NCBI GenBank assembly: GCA_016718405.1
Contig: JADKDJ010000019.1
Span: 1-28,659 of the forward strand
Direction: 5' to 3'
From: Candidatus Rhodoferax odensensis
Lineage (GTDB): Bacteria > Pseudomonadota > Gammaproteobacteria > Burkholderiales > Burkholderiaceae_C
DNA length: 28,659 nucleotides
Both the position numbers and the translations under genes were made by a program. The notes beneath the pieces were generated by a model. The model saw only the letters and a program-made list of their open reading frames with translations. It had not been told where the DNA came from and ran no database searches. Below, one piece after another: positions 1 to 7,825 of the stretch (the first letter of the stretch is position 1; each line of letters starts with the position of its first letter).

Positions 1-967
1 CGATGCGTTACTGGAAGTGTCGCGCCTGGAGGCCGGGGTCGGTCAAGATCCGCGTGCGACCGATGGCGGTCAGTGAGTTGTTTGACCAGCTGCGTGAAAC
101 CTTGTCGGCGACTGCCACAGCAAAGGGTTTGCGATTGCGGGTTCGGCCCAGCGACGTGGATCCTGAGCGACCCATCGCTGCTGCATCAGGAGTTCTGCTC
201 AACCTGGTAGGCAACGCCATCCGCTATACCGATATCGGCACCGTGCTGTTGGCCTGTCGTCCGTGGGGCGATGGGCGCCTGGCCGCTACATTGAGGTGTG
301 GGACAGCGGCATCGGCGATGCGCCCGAGCATCGGGCCGGGAGTGTTCAAAGGGAGTTTTTCAGGTCGGCAATCCACAGCGCAACCGAGAGCGCAGGGAGG
401 CTGGGCCTGGGGGCTCAACATCGTACAACGCACCACCCGCTTGCTGGGGGCACCGCCTGCATCTGCGATCCGACCTGGGCTGCGGTACGCAGTTCACGAT
501 CAAGTGCCGGTGGGTAGCGCCATCCGATCGTCCGCGCGCCGCCGGTCGGCGCTACCGATGGGTGAGCAGTTTGACGGTCTGAAGGTGCTGGTGGTGGAGG
601 ACGACGCTGGCCAGCGAAGGTTTGGGCAGCTTGTTGCGATCCTGGGGTTGCCAGACGCGGCAGGTCGACGGCTTGGCAGCGGCACTGGAGCTGGTGGCCG
701 GCGGGTGGCAACCCGCCGTCATCGTGAAGGCGACTTTCGCTTGCGTGACGCCGAGCACAGGGGTTGAGACCGTGCAGCGCCTGCGACTAGCCATCGGTAG
801 CCCAGTGCCAGCCTGCCTGATGAGCGGCGACACCAGTCGAGGTTGATTCACCTGTCACCAGGCCGGTCTGACGCTGCTGTTCAAGCCCCATGCGCCCCGC
901 CAAGCTGCGCGGCCTGTTGCGCAAGCTGGTAGCGCCTGGGCCAAGGGATGCTTCGCCGGGAGGGTAG
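1..967 (+). pseudogene. Hybrid sensor histidine kinase, 3' part, multiply frameshifted
   Basis: Partial at the window edge. Successive frames give pieces of one protein: the end of a HisKA helix (LLEVSRLEAG), an HATPase_c N box (LLNLVGNAIRYTD near 200-235), a G1 box (WDSGIG near 298) and a G2 box (GLGLNIVQRTTRLLG near 410-450), then the start of a receiver domain (LKVLVVEDD near 580-605) and its end (CLMSGDTS near 815; FKP followed by MRPAKLRGLLRKL at 890-930). The TAG stop is at 965-967. At least four frame changes are needed to join them. The family autophosphorylates on His and passes phosphate to a receiver; the His itself lies upstream of the window. It converges with the response regulator that ends 3 bases further on, a plausible partner. 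The frame breaks may be sequencing errors rather than decay. Confidence 0.75.
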
Positions 968-970
968 GGT

Positions 971-1668
971 TTAGGGGCTGTTCTTTTCAGAACGCCCCTG
1001 CGGCCGATCCAGCTTGCGGCCGATCGACTGCCCGCCACATAGCCATGCCGCTCTGCGGCCAGCACCACGCAGGTACGGGTTTGCACGTCGAAGCGGCGCA
1101 GGATGGCGGTGACGTGGTTCTTGACGGTTTCTTCGGACGAGATGAAGCTTGGCGCTGATCTGGCGGTTGGTGCGCCCATCCAGCAGTTCAAGCAGCACCA
1201 GTTCCCTGGCGACGGGTTAGCAGCGCGGGCGCCTGACCACCTGTGCCGCTGGCGCCCGGCGGTGCCGACCCACTCACTGACGCCGTCGGCAGGCCTGTAA
1301 ACACCTCCGGCCAGCACCAGCCTGACTACCGACAACAACTCGCTGCTCAGGCCCGACTTGGTCACGAAACCGGCCGCGCCATCCATCACCCGTCGCATCG
1401 TCTGTGGGCTGGCCAGGGCGGACAGAATGATGATCGGCAGCTCCGGGTGGCGCCCTGGGCAAAGATGTCCAATGCAGCCAGGAGCCATTCATGTCGGGCA
1501 GATGGTAGTCAACAGCACCAGATCAAGGTCGGGGTGGAGCGCGGCTTAGTCGAAGGCGCGTGTGCAATCAGGGGCATCGAGCACCTCAGGCGCTTCTTGC
1601 AGACCGGCCAGCACCTGGCGCAGCCCTTCGCGCACCAGCGCGTGATCGTCCACTACCAGGATCTTCAT
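971..1668 (-). pseudogene. NarL/FixJ-type response regulator, frameshifted
   Basis: The start at 1668 gives MKILVVDDHALVREGLRQ, the typical N-terminus of a NarL-family receiver with its acidic DD pair. The frame then breaks near 1545. The phospho-acceptor region (LVLL then DYHLPDMNG) is recovered only by changing frame again near 1505. The frame covering 1488-1290 carries the receiver C-terminal half (LPIIILSAL, then GAAGFVTKSG with the conserved Lys). A LuxR helix-turn-helix follows near 1195-1060 (GRTNRQISAKLHL, then SEETVKNHVTAILRRF, then LAAERHGY), again split over frames. It is predicted to be a DNA-binding transcription factor. It converges with the hybrid kinase, suggesting a two-component pair. 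The exact 3' end is uncertain: TAA at 973-971 is used here, but another frame reads past it. Confidence 0.75.
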
Positions 1669-1720
1669 GGCGCGGCCCTCGACTGTCTCGGCGTGGAAGG
1701 TGGGCATCCGGCGCATCGTC

Positions 1721-2480
1721 TCAGACACAGCGCGCTCCATCGACCTCGATGCACACGCCACTGATGAAGCTGGCCTCATCGCTGGCCAGATAGAGGCACC
1801 GCGTTGGCCACATCAGCGCGCGCTGGAGAAGCGACCCAAGGGAATGCTGGAGAGAACTTGGCGCGCCGGGTATCGTCAAACGGCCCACCGGCGAACTCGA
1901 CCGACAAGCCGGTGTCCGGGTTGAACACCAGGTTGACACGAAGTTGACGCGGATGTTGTCGGTTCCCAGCTCGGCGGCCAACGATTTGGAGGTGACGATC
2001 ACCGCGCCTTTGGAGCCGTTGTACCAGGTCAGACCCGGGCGTGGTCGGATGCCGGCCGTGGACGCAATGTTGATGAAGCAGCCCACCGCCCTGGCGCCGG
2101 AACACCGGCGTGGCGTGAATCGTGGCGGGTAGATGCTCTTGACGTTGACGCTGTAACGGCGGTCGAACTCTTCCTCGCTGACTTCGAGCGCAGGGCGGTT
2201 GCGGTGCGTCCATCCGGCGTTATTGACCATCGTCAGCACGCCATGGCGCTGCACCGCAGTGGCGACCAGCGCCTGGACCTGGTCAGTCTGCGTGACATCT
2301 ACCTGGAAGAATGAAGCCCGCCCGCCTGCGGCGACGATCTGTGCCGCGACTTTCTGCCCAGACCGGGAATCTAAGGTCGTTGACGATGACCTGGGCGCCT
2401 TCACTGGCGGGCGCTTGGCAGTGCCTGCGCCGATGCCGCCACCGGCACCAGTCACGATGATGGACTTGCCATTTACGCAT
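1721..2480 (-). pseudogene. Short-chain dehydrogenase/reductase (SDR), frameshifted
   Basis: A classical SDR of about 250 residues, NAD(P)-dependent. It shows a cofactor motif TGAGGGIG, the NNAG motif (TMVNNAGWTHRNRPALEV), the catalytic Ser in NIASTAGIRPRPG, the Tyr-x-x-x-Lys motif (WYNGSKGAV) and the usual C-terminal YLASDEASFISG followed by EVDGAR. The ATG at 2480 is preceded by GAAGAA at a fair distance but is out of frame with NGKSIIVTGAG, so a frameshift sits directly after the start. Further breaks lie near 2395, 2110, 1920 and 1850. It resembles 3-oxoacyl-ACP reductase or glucose-1-dehydrogenase type SDRs; the substrate cannot be told. All catalytic residues are present once frames are joined, so the breaks may be sequence errors. 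Confidence 0.8.
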
Positions 2481-2604
2481 GGACGTTCTTCTTCAGGTGG
2501 GCGACCCGATCGCTGCGCAAGCAGGTGCTGCGCAGGCCAACGGTTCATTGTCCCGCAAAGCCCGCTGTTTCAAACGGGCACAAGGGCTGCATCTTGGTGA
2601 ATAT

Positions 2605-3511
2605 TTACCTTGCCTGGGCCAACTGCGATGCCTTAAGCGGGGCCGCGATTTGGGCATCCTTCTCCTGCCACAGCTGCACTGCGCAAGGCCTCGCGCACGG
2701 CTGGGTCGCCCGCATGGTCGCCCTGTGCCAGTTGCTGCGGCACCGGCAGGCTACGCACCCGCACCACGATGCGACGCACCTTGCCCTGCAGGAAGTGCCA
2801 GGAAGGTAGGCCGGCCATCGGGGTAGACGATGGTGACATCCAGAATCGCCTGGAACTTGTCTCCCATGGCATTGAGTGCCAGCGCGATGCCGCCAGCCTT
2901 GGGCTTGAGCAGGTGCCGATAGGGGGATTGCTGGCGTTTGTGCTTCTCGACGGTGAAGCGCGTGCCTTCCAGAAAGTTCATCACGCTGGTGGGGATCAAG
3001 GCGTACTTTTCGCAGGCCTTGCGGGTGGTTTCCTGGTCCTTGCCGCGCATCTCGGGGTGTTTGCGCAGGTAGTCGGCGCTGTGTCGGCGCATGAAAGGAA
3101 ACTCCAGCGCCCACCAGGCCAGGCCCATCACCGGCACCCAGATCAGCTGCTGCTTGAGGAAGAACTTCAACAGCGGGATGCGCCGGTTGAGCAGGTGCTG
3201 CAGCACCAGGATGTCGACCCAGGATTGGTGGTTGCGGTTGACCAGGTACCAACTGCGGTACTTCAGATCCTCTAAGCCCTGCACATCCCAGGTGGTGCGC
3301 TGCGTCAGCGCCATCCAACCACTGTTGCAACTGATCAGGCCTCGGCGATGGCCAGCAGCACCGGGTCGATGTGCAGCCGTACCGCCTTGGTCGGGATCAA
3401 GCAGCTTGACACTGCCACCAACAGCAGGATGGGTACCCAGAACAGGGCGTTGATCACCATCAGCAGGGTGGCGAGCGTGGCGATCAGAGGTGTTGGCAGG
3501 AAACTGAGCAT
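2605..3511 (-). pseudogene. YihG-like lysophospholipid acyltransferase, frameshifted
   Basis: A PlsC-superfamily acyltransferase of about 300 residues that would transfer a fatty acyl chain to a lysophospholipid at the inner membrane. The N-terminal frame (3511-3335) encodes a hydrophobic anchor (LATLLMVINALFWVPILLLVAV). The next frame (3330-2800) holds the catalytic NHQSWVD (the HxxxxD motif) near 3230 and the acceptor-binding EGTRF near 2965. The C-terminal part (VRRIVVRVRSLPVP, then a tail ending AAPLKASQLAQAR) is in two other frames, with breaks near 3335, 2800 and 2690. The start at 3511 was chosen because it precedes the hydrophobic segment directly; an in-frame start at 3565 is possible. 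It follows the amino-acid permease genes on the same strand. Confidence 0.78.
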
Positions 3512-3583
3512 GGGCAAGGGGCTGGGTGGCGCGATGTGTCGAATTGTCGGTGCATTCCTCGGCACGCTCGCGGGCGTTTGGAA

Positions 3584-4291
3584 TCAGGGTGGCGACAAGT
3601 GCGCCAGAAAGCGGTGCTCTGTGAGCTTGAACAGCCAGACCAGCGTGAAGGTCCCCACCAGGTACAGCGATGCGGCTGCCAGGTAGGCTTCAAATGGCAG
3701 ATAGAACTCCGAATAGATGCGGCCAGCCGCCGCTGTGATGTCCAGCATGGCCGGCACTGCGCTGGCAAGGCTGGTGCTGTGCAGCATCATCACCACCTCG
3801 TTGCTGTAGGCGGGTAGGGTGCGGCGCAGCGCACCGGGCAGCACGATGTGCAGCATCACCTGCGGGCGGCTCATGCCAAAGGCCTGCGCGGCTTCGCGCT
3901 CGCCAGCGGCGGTCTCGCGGATCGCGCCGGCCAGCATCTCGGCCGTGTAGGCTGCGGTGTTGAGGCTAAAGGCCAGCAAGGCGCAGAAAAAGGGCTCCTT
4001 GAAGTGCGTCCACGGCCAGACGCTGTCCCAACGCGCCTGAATCCACTCCAACTGGCCCAGCCCGTAGTAGATCAGGTAGACCTGAATCAGCAACGGCGTG
4101 CCACGAATCACGAAGGTGTAGCTGCCCACGACTTGTCGTAGCAGCCGGCTCGGGCCCGTCAGTGCCAGCGCGAACAGCAGCGCCAGTACACCTCCCACCG
4201 CCAGCGAGGCGGCCAGCAGACCGAGCGTGGTGAGCACGCCCTGGCCAAACAGCGCCAGGCTCTCGGGGCGAAAGATCACCTCCCAGTTCAT
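3584..4291 (-). CDS. Polar amino-acid ABC transporter permease (HisM/ArtM type)
   Basis: An intact 235-residue inner-membrane permease of the polar amino-acid uptake family. It has several hydrophobic helices (LTTLGLLAASLAVGGVLALL at residues 20-39) and the conserved RGTPLLIQVYLIYYGL segment. The cytoplasmic EAA loop (GEREAAQAFGMSRPQ, then HIVLPGALRRTLP) contacts the ATPase. Its ATG follows the stop of the sister permease by no bases (TGA then ATG), so the two are surely one operon. It should form a heterodimer with that protein and take substrate from the binding protein encoded at 5610-5019. The ATPase subunit normally found with such permeases is not seen in the window. This is the only gene in the first 5.6 kb without a frameshift. 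Confidence 0.93.
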   Translation of the reverse strand: MNWEVIFRPESLALFGQGVLTTLGLLAASLAVGGVLALLFALALTGPSRLLRQVVGSYTFVIRGTPLLIQVYLIYYGLGQLEWIQARWDSVWPWTHFKEPFFCALLAFSLNTAAYTAEMLAGAIRETAAGEREAAQAFGMSRPQVMLHIVLPGALRRTLPAYSNEVVMMLHSTSLASAVPAMLDITAAAGRIYSEFYLPFEAYLAAASLYLVGTFTLVWLFKLTEHRFLAHLSPP

Positions 4292-4978
4292 TCAGTGTCG
4301 ACCTCGTTGGACGCCTGGGCTGTAGCGCTGGTTGAGATGGCGCAGCAGCAGCAGCGAGAGCCAGGTGTAGAGCAGGAACAGCGCGGCGGTGAACAGAAAG
4401 AATGCAAACGGCGAGCGCGTGGCGGCACTGGCCTGCTTGGCCAGATAGGTCATCTCCTGCAGGCCAATCAGGCTGACCACGGCGGTGGCCTTGATCAGCA
4501 CCAGCCAGTTGTTGGTGAAGCCCGGCAGGGCATGGCGCAGCATCTGCGGCAAGGTGATGCGCAGCAAGACCTGCCCAGGACTCATGCCGAAAGCGGCCGC
4601 CGCCTCGGAACTGGCCCTTTGGAATAGCCAGGATGGCACCTCGAAAAGTCTCGGTCATGTAGGCGCCGTAGATGAAGCCCAAGGTTGCCAGAGCTGCCGT
4701 GAAAGGCTCGATGTCGATCGTCAGCTCGCTGCCCAGCGCCTCGATCACGTCGTTCAAACCGGTGCTGCCGCCGTAGAACACCAGCAACATGAGCACCAGA
4801 TCGGGATGCCGCGGATCACCGTGGTGTAGAGCGTGGCCGGCACCCTCAGGGCGCGCCGGCCGGACAACCTGGCCGTCGCGCCGAGCAGCCCCAGCAGCAC
4901 CGCCACCGCCAAAGCCGCCAGCGACACCGCCACGGTCAGCAGCGCGCCGTGCAGGATGGAGCCATAGTAGGCGCTCAA
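4292..4978 (-). pseudogene. Polar amino-acid ABC transporter permease (HisQ type), two frameshifts
   Basis: The sister permease of the downstream gene. The start at 4978 gives MSAYYGSILHGALLTVAVSL, and the frame runs to VIRGIP, where one base seems to be missing near 4800 (ATC-CCG where ATC-CCx-GAT is expected). The next frame gives LVLMLLVFYGGSTGLND through FRGAILAIPKGQ. One extra base near 4617 then breaks it before the EAA loop (SEAAAAFGMSPGQVLLRITLPQMLRHALPG). The last frame ends with FLLYTWLSLLLLRHLNQRYSPG. Corrected, it is about 228 residues, the normal size. Both breaks are single-base indels, so the gene may well be functional in the organism. It lies 40 bases after the binding-protein gene. 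Confidence 0.87.
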
Positions 4979-5018
4979 TGCAGCTCAGCTCGCCGTGTCA
5001 AACGCCCTGGCGCTGGGT

Positions 5019-5610
5019 TCAGTTGCCGTAGACGTCAAACTTGAAGTACTTGTCGTTGATCTTCTTGTAAGTGCCGTTGGCGCGAATGGTCTTGATCGCC
5101 GCGTTGAGCTCGGCCTTCAGCGCAGCTTCGCCTTTGCGCAGGGCAATGCCAGCGCCAATGCCGGAAGTATTTGGGCATGTTGAGCTCGGGCCCGACGAGG
5201 CCGTAGTTCTTGCCCTCTGGCTTGCCCAGAAAGCCGCCTGTCACTTCCACCACGTCGGCTACCGTGCCGTCGAGTCGACCTGACTTGATGTCCAGGTACA
5301 CCTGGTCCTGCGCCTCGTAGGCCGTCACCACCACCCCGGCGGGCTTCAACTCACCCAAGGCGTATTTCTCCTGGGTGCTGGCCTTGAGCACGCCAATTTT
5401 CTTGCCCTTGAGCGAGGCCAGGTCGGTGAACTTGATGTCATTCCTGACCACGATCTTGCTCGGCGTGTTGTAGTACTTGTCGGTGAAGTCGACCGCCTTG
5501 AGAGTGAAGGGCTCGTAGGTGGCGTCGATGGCGACTTTGAGGTCTTTGGGCTGGGCGCCGGCCACCAAGGCCAGGGCACTCAAGCTCAGGCAGAGGGCGA
5601 GTTTTTTCAT
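5019..5610 (-). pseudogene. Periplasmic amino-acid binding protein (ArgT/HisJ type), internally deleted and frameshifted
   Basis: The start at 5610 has a good ribosome site (AAAGGA, 6-7 bases upstream) and a signal peptide (MKKLALCLSLSALALVAGAQ). The mature part opens with LKVAIDATYEPFTLK and jumps directly to AVDFTDKYYNTPSKIVV. In the family about 60 residues normally lie between these two motifs (the G-F-D-x-D-I-A segment and the segment ending in the ITxER turn). The corrected length is about 196 residues against the usual 255-260. The rest is normal (SLKGKKIGVLKASTQEKYA, then DIKSGRLDG) until one extra C near 5166 shifts the frame. The true C-terminus (NDKYFKFDVYG) ends at 5019 in another frame. 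It heads the operon with the two permeases. Confidence 0.85.
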
Positions 5611-5782
5611 GATCAGTCCTTTGTTGGTGCAGCAGGCCCGCGGCGGCCTGTGGTGCGGTGAGACGGACGATTCTAGGGGCCGGTAGCCCACTTTGGGGTG
5701 GGCGGGCGCGTTGGCGTTTACCCTTGGCGGTGGATGGCCCCTTTAGCACGAATGGCGCTTACTTAAAACTTCGTTTGCTCTG

Positions 5783-5799
5783 AGCCTGTCGAGGCTTTT
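5783..5799 (+). terminator. Small hairpin followed by T run, terminator-like
   Basis: AGCCT-GTCG-AGGCT forms a perfect 5-bp stem with a four-base loop, and the last T of the stem starts a run of four T. On the plus strand this looks like a weak intrinsic terminator, yet no plus-strand gene ends nearby. It also resembles short dispersed repeats common in Comamonadaceae intergenic DNA (memory, not checked). It may therefore be part of a repeat element rather than a working terminator. Confidence 0.35.
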
Positions 5800-5826
5800 G
5801 TGCAGAGCTATGGTGCTGGACTCGCA

Positions 5827-5912
5827 GCAGGGTGGGAGCACACGCCGCCGTTCGTGTCCCCCGCCCTTCGGGCTCCTCCTTGACCTCACTTTGGCGTGTG
5901 CCCCCACCCTGC
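5827..5912. repeat. Long inverted repeat, 20-bp arms, 46-bp loop with inner hairpin
   Basis: The left arm at 5827-5846 (GCAGGGTGGGAGCACACGCC) pairs with the right arm at 5893-5912 at 19 of 20 positions. The arms extend outward by about 7 more pairs if a three-base bulge is allowed (TCGCAGC on the left, GCTGCGA on the right). Inside the loop, GCCC-TTC-GGGC at 5863-5873 forms another perfect hairpin. A transcript would fold into a stable forked stem. It could be a dispersed intergenic repeat (REP/MITE-like) or a structured RNA; one window cannot decide. Confidence 0.65.
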
Positions 5913-5944
5913 CGCTGCGAAAGGCTTCTTTGCTGAAACCTTGC

Positions 5945-5982
5945 GGGTCAGTCCACTTTGCGCAGCAAACGTGCTCTGACCC
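5945..5982. repeat. Nested inverted repeat next to the long dyad
   Basis: The outer arms GGGTCAG (5945-5951) and CTGACCC (5976-5982) match perfectly. They enclose an inner perfect hairpin TTTGC-GCA-GCAAA (5957-5969). It lies 32 bases beyond the long inverted repeat and is probably part of the same structured element. Confidence 0.5.
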
Positions 5983-6143
5983 CAACTGAACAGAACGGCC
6001 AACAACCCGCGCCGCCTATTGGCGCATGCTCTCACTTGCAGTCGATCCAGTCCTATGCATCGATCTACCATTTAACTGTGATTTCTTGAGTAAACAGGTT
6101 GAGTATGTGTCATTCCCTTTAGCACCTGCATTGCTTGGCACGT

Positions 6144-6611
6144 TTAGTACGATGCCACGGTGCGCAAGCGCAACATCAGCGTCAGCGGATGCGTCGGCGA
6201 AACCTGAAAGCCGTAATGCTGGTAAAACTCTTTGGCGCGATCATGCATCGCGTGCACCAGCAGCGCCCTGACGCCGGCATTGTGTGACACAACGAGGGCT
6301 CGGTTGACAGCGTCCTGCAGCAGCGCTGCTCCCAGCTGGATGCCTTGGGCGCGACGATCGACGGCTAGTCTAGCCAGCACCATGACCGGGACCGGATCTG
6401 GCATATTGCGTCGAACCGAACTGGTTGCCATCTGATGGGCTACAGCGCCTGCTGCCATGGCGTAGTAGCCGCAGACGCTCTGATCCTGATCAACCACAAC
6501 AAAGGTGCGGCTGGCTCCGGTGAGCTGATTCGCACCCGCTCGCCGCTTGAGCCACTCGTCCAGTTGAATCTCGCCGCATTCGAATTCGTTGACACGATGC
6601 ACCGGCAACAA
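6144..6611 (-). CDS. tacT: GNAT-family acetyltransferase toxin (TacT-like)
   Basis: A GNAT acetyltransferase of about 155 residues. In the family, TacT toxins acetylate the amino group of charged tRNAs and stop translation. Visible features are the N-terminal DEWLKRRAGANQLTGASRTFVV block, the acetyl-CoA site VLARLAVDRRAQGIQLGAALL, and the C-terminal LLVHAMHDRAKEFYQHYGF with the conserved Tyr expected to act in catalysis. It follows the antitoxin gene on the same strand. The start is unsure. An ATG at 6642 overlaps the antitoxin stop (ATGA), as is usual for this pair, but is out of frame with the GNAT fold. The in-frame candidate is TTG at 6611, with no good ribosome site. Either TTG is used or one base is missing or extra near 6612-6640. 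Confidence 0.88.
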   Translation of the reverse strand: MLPVHRVNEFECGEIQLDEWLKRRAGANQLTGASRTFVVVDQDQSVCGYYAMAAGAVAHQMATSSVRRNMPDPVPVMVLARLAVDRRAQGIQLGAALLQDAVNRALVVSHNAGVRALLVHAMHDRAKEFYQHYGFQVSPTHPLTLMLRLRTVASY

Positions 6612-6638
6612 GGGCTGGGGAGGGGTTGAGCTGCCGGC

Positions 6639-6908
6639 TCATGCCTTGGCGGTCCAGGGCGGTTTGACCGCCATCAGTCGCTCAAGGCCGGGGTTATGAG
6701 CTGGAGGTGCATCCAGCATCTTGGTGAAATCTCGAAATTTCTTCGAATCAAGACCAAAAAACACTTGGTCGAGCAGTACCGATTGGGCTCTGTCGCAGGC
6801 GGCTTCGAGCATGAAATCGGACCGGTTCTTGCCCAGCAGCGTCGCAGCATGATCAATCAGTTCACGCTGCTCGGGCAGGGCACGTAAGTTGATGGCGGCA
6901 TCACGCAT
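6639..6908 (-). CDS. tacA: DUF1778 ribbon-helix-helix antitoxin (TacA-like)
   Basis: An 89-residue protein with the DUF1778 pattern: an N-terminal ribbon-helix-helix (INLRALPEQRELIDHAATLLGKNRSDFMLEA in outline), then DRAQSVLLDQVFFGLDSKKFRDFTKMLDAPP. The C-terminal tail normally wraps around and neutralises the GNAT toxin, while the N-terminal fold binds the operon promoter as autorepressor. The second ATG at 6908 was preferred over 6914 because AAGGA lies six bases before it. Upstream (6915-6955) is AT-rich and includes TATC-N5-GATA, a possible operator half-site pair, though the arms are only four bases. Confidence 0.88.
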   Translation of the reverse strand: MRDAAINLRALPEQRELIDHAATLLGKNRSDFMLEAACDRAQSVLLDQVFFGLDSKKFRDFTKMLDAPPAHNPGLERLMAVKPPWTAKA

Positions 6909-7047
6909 GAGCATTCCTTCGCTGTATATCCAATAGATAGGCTTATGGTAGAGTGATGTGTAGCTGTTGTCAATACGAACCTTGTCCCGCGAGCCGTATC
7001 TCAGCTTCGTTCATCGCCGCATGGGCCTGGAACTGGTGCCCAGCCGT

Positions 7048-7637
7048 TCACTCCGCCTCGAACTGCATCGCATTCTTGCCCGTGAATGCGGCATAGAAGG
7101 CCTTGATTCTCACCATGTCGGCCTCGATGTCGCCGGTCGGGTGAAACAGGGGGCCCAGGCCGCTGATTTTGCGCTTGTAGTCCATGTAAGCCAGCACGAT
7201 CGGCACCTTGGCGCTTAGCGCGATGTAGTAAAGCCAGTCTTCCAGTAGCGTGTCTTCTGGCGCGTGCCTTCGGGTGGCACCACCAGTTGCAGCGGCGCGT
7301 CGGCGTCCATGATGGCCTGGGCCGAGGCGGCCACCATATTGCTGGCGCGTTCGCGGTTGACCGGAATGCCGCCCATCCACATCATGAGGTGGCGAAACGG
7401 CGGCTTGAAGATCGATGCCTTGCCCATCCAGTAGATGTTCAGGCGCAGCGCAAAGGCCACCATCAAGGTGTTGGGCAAGTCCCAGTTGCTGGTGTGCGGC
7501 GCGGCGATCATCACGCACTTGGGTGTGTTGGCGGGCAGGGCGCCCTCGACCTTCCAGCCGGTGACTTTGAGAATGACCAATGACAGGCCGCGAAGGAGGG
7601 TGTTGACCACAGGCGTGTCAAAAATCGTTCGGTGCAT
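7048..7637 (-). pseudogene. Lysophospholipid acyltransferase family protein, one frameshift
   Basis: A PlsC-like acyltransferase of about 196 residues. From ATG 7637 the frame shows a membrane-associated N-terminus, the catalytic APHTSNWD (HxxxxD motif) and VVPPEGTRQKTRYWKTGF. It then breaks near 7230: the genome reads GGC-TTT-ACT-ACA where one more T would give the expected GF-YYIALSAKVPIVLAYMDY. The second frame continues to the stop at 7048 (AFYAAFTGKNAMQFEAE). The total is exactly one base short of a whole number of codons, so a single-base loss in a T run explains everything, and a sequencing error is likely. It is distinct from the YihG-like gene at 2605-3511. Confidence 0.85.
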
Positions 7638-7715
7638 GGTTTGACTGTAACAGCCCGGTTACGTCCCTCAGTCGCTCCTTGGCCAAGTGATTGCCCTTGG
7701 CGATCGACTCACCCG

Positions 7716-7736
7716 CAATCGGCAATCGGCAATCGG
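7716..7736. repeat. Three tandem heptamers CAATCGG
   Basis: CAATCGG is repeated three times without interruption, followed by a partial fourth copy (CAA). It lies in the 188-base gap between two divergent genes, 55 bases before the TATGAT-like -10 (7791-7796) of the diguanylate cyclase gene. Short tandem repeats can change copy number by slippage. With only three units it may be chance or part of a dispersed repeat. Confidence 0.6.
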
Positions 7737-7825
7737 CAAGTCCAGGGCGTCGCACAAAGGTCAGGGGCGGTTTACGTCGGGGCCGCTCGGTATGATCAGG
7801 GCAGTAACTGCTTCCTGTGTTGGCA

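Larger units (their letters stand above)
5692..6143. other. Non-coding stretch rich in inverted repeats
   Basis: No credible coding sequence lies between the binding-protein gene and the toxin gene; short open frames here have no family features. It holds three nested or adjacent dyads, at 5783-5796, 5827-5912 and 5945-5982, described separately. The remainder (5983-6143) is more AT-rich than the surroundings and holds nothing I recognise. Confidence 0.6.

Noticed and set aside
1721..2480. SDR gene as part of the benzoate pathway
   Set aside because: It lies about 20 kb from the box genes on the far side of unrelated operons, and the box pathway to beta-ketoadipyl-CoA needs no step that this sequence specifically suggests.
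5743..5985. 80-codon open frame on the minus strand in the structured intergenic region
   Set aside because: It runs through the inverted repeats, has no ribosome site and resembles no family; the open frame follows from GC-rich repeat sequence.
7716..7739. CRISPR array start
   Set aside because: The repeats are seven bases, directly adjacent and without spacers; no cas genes are present.
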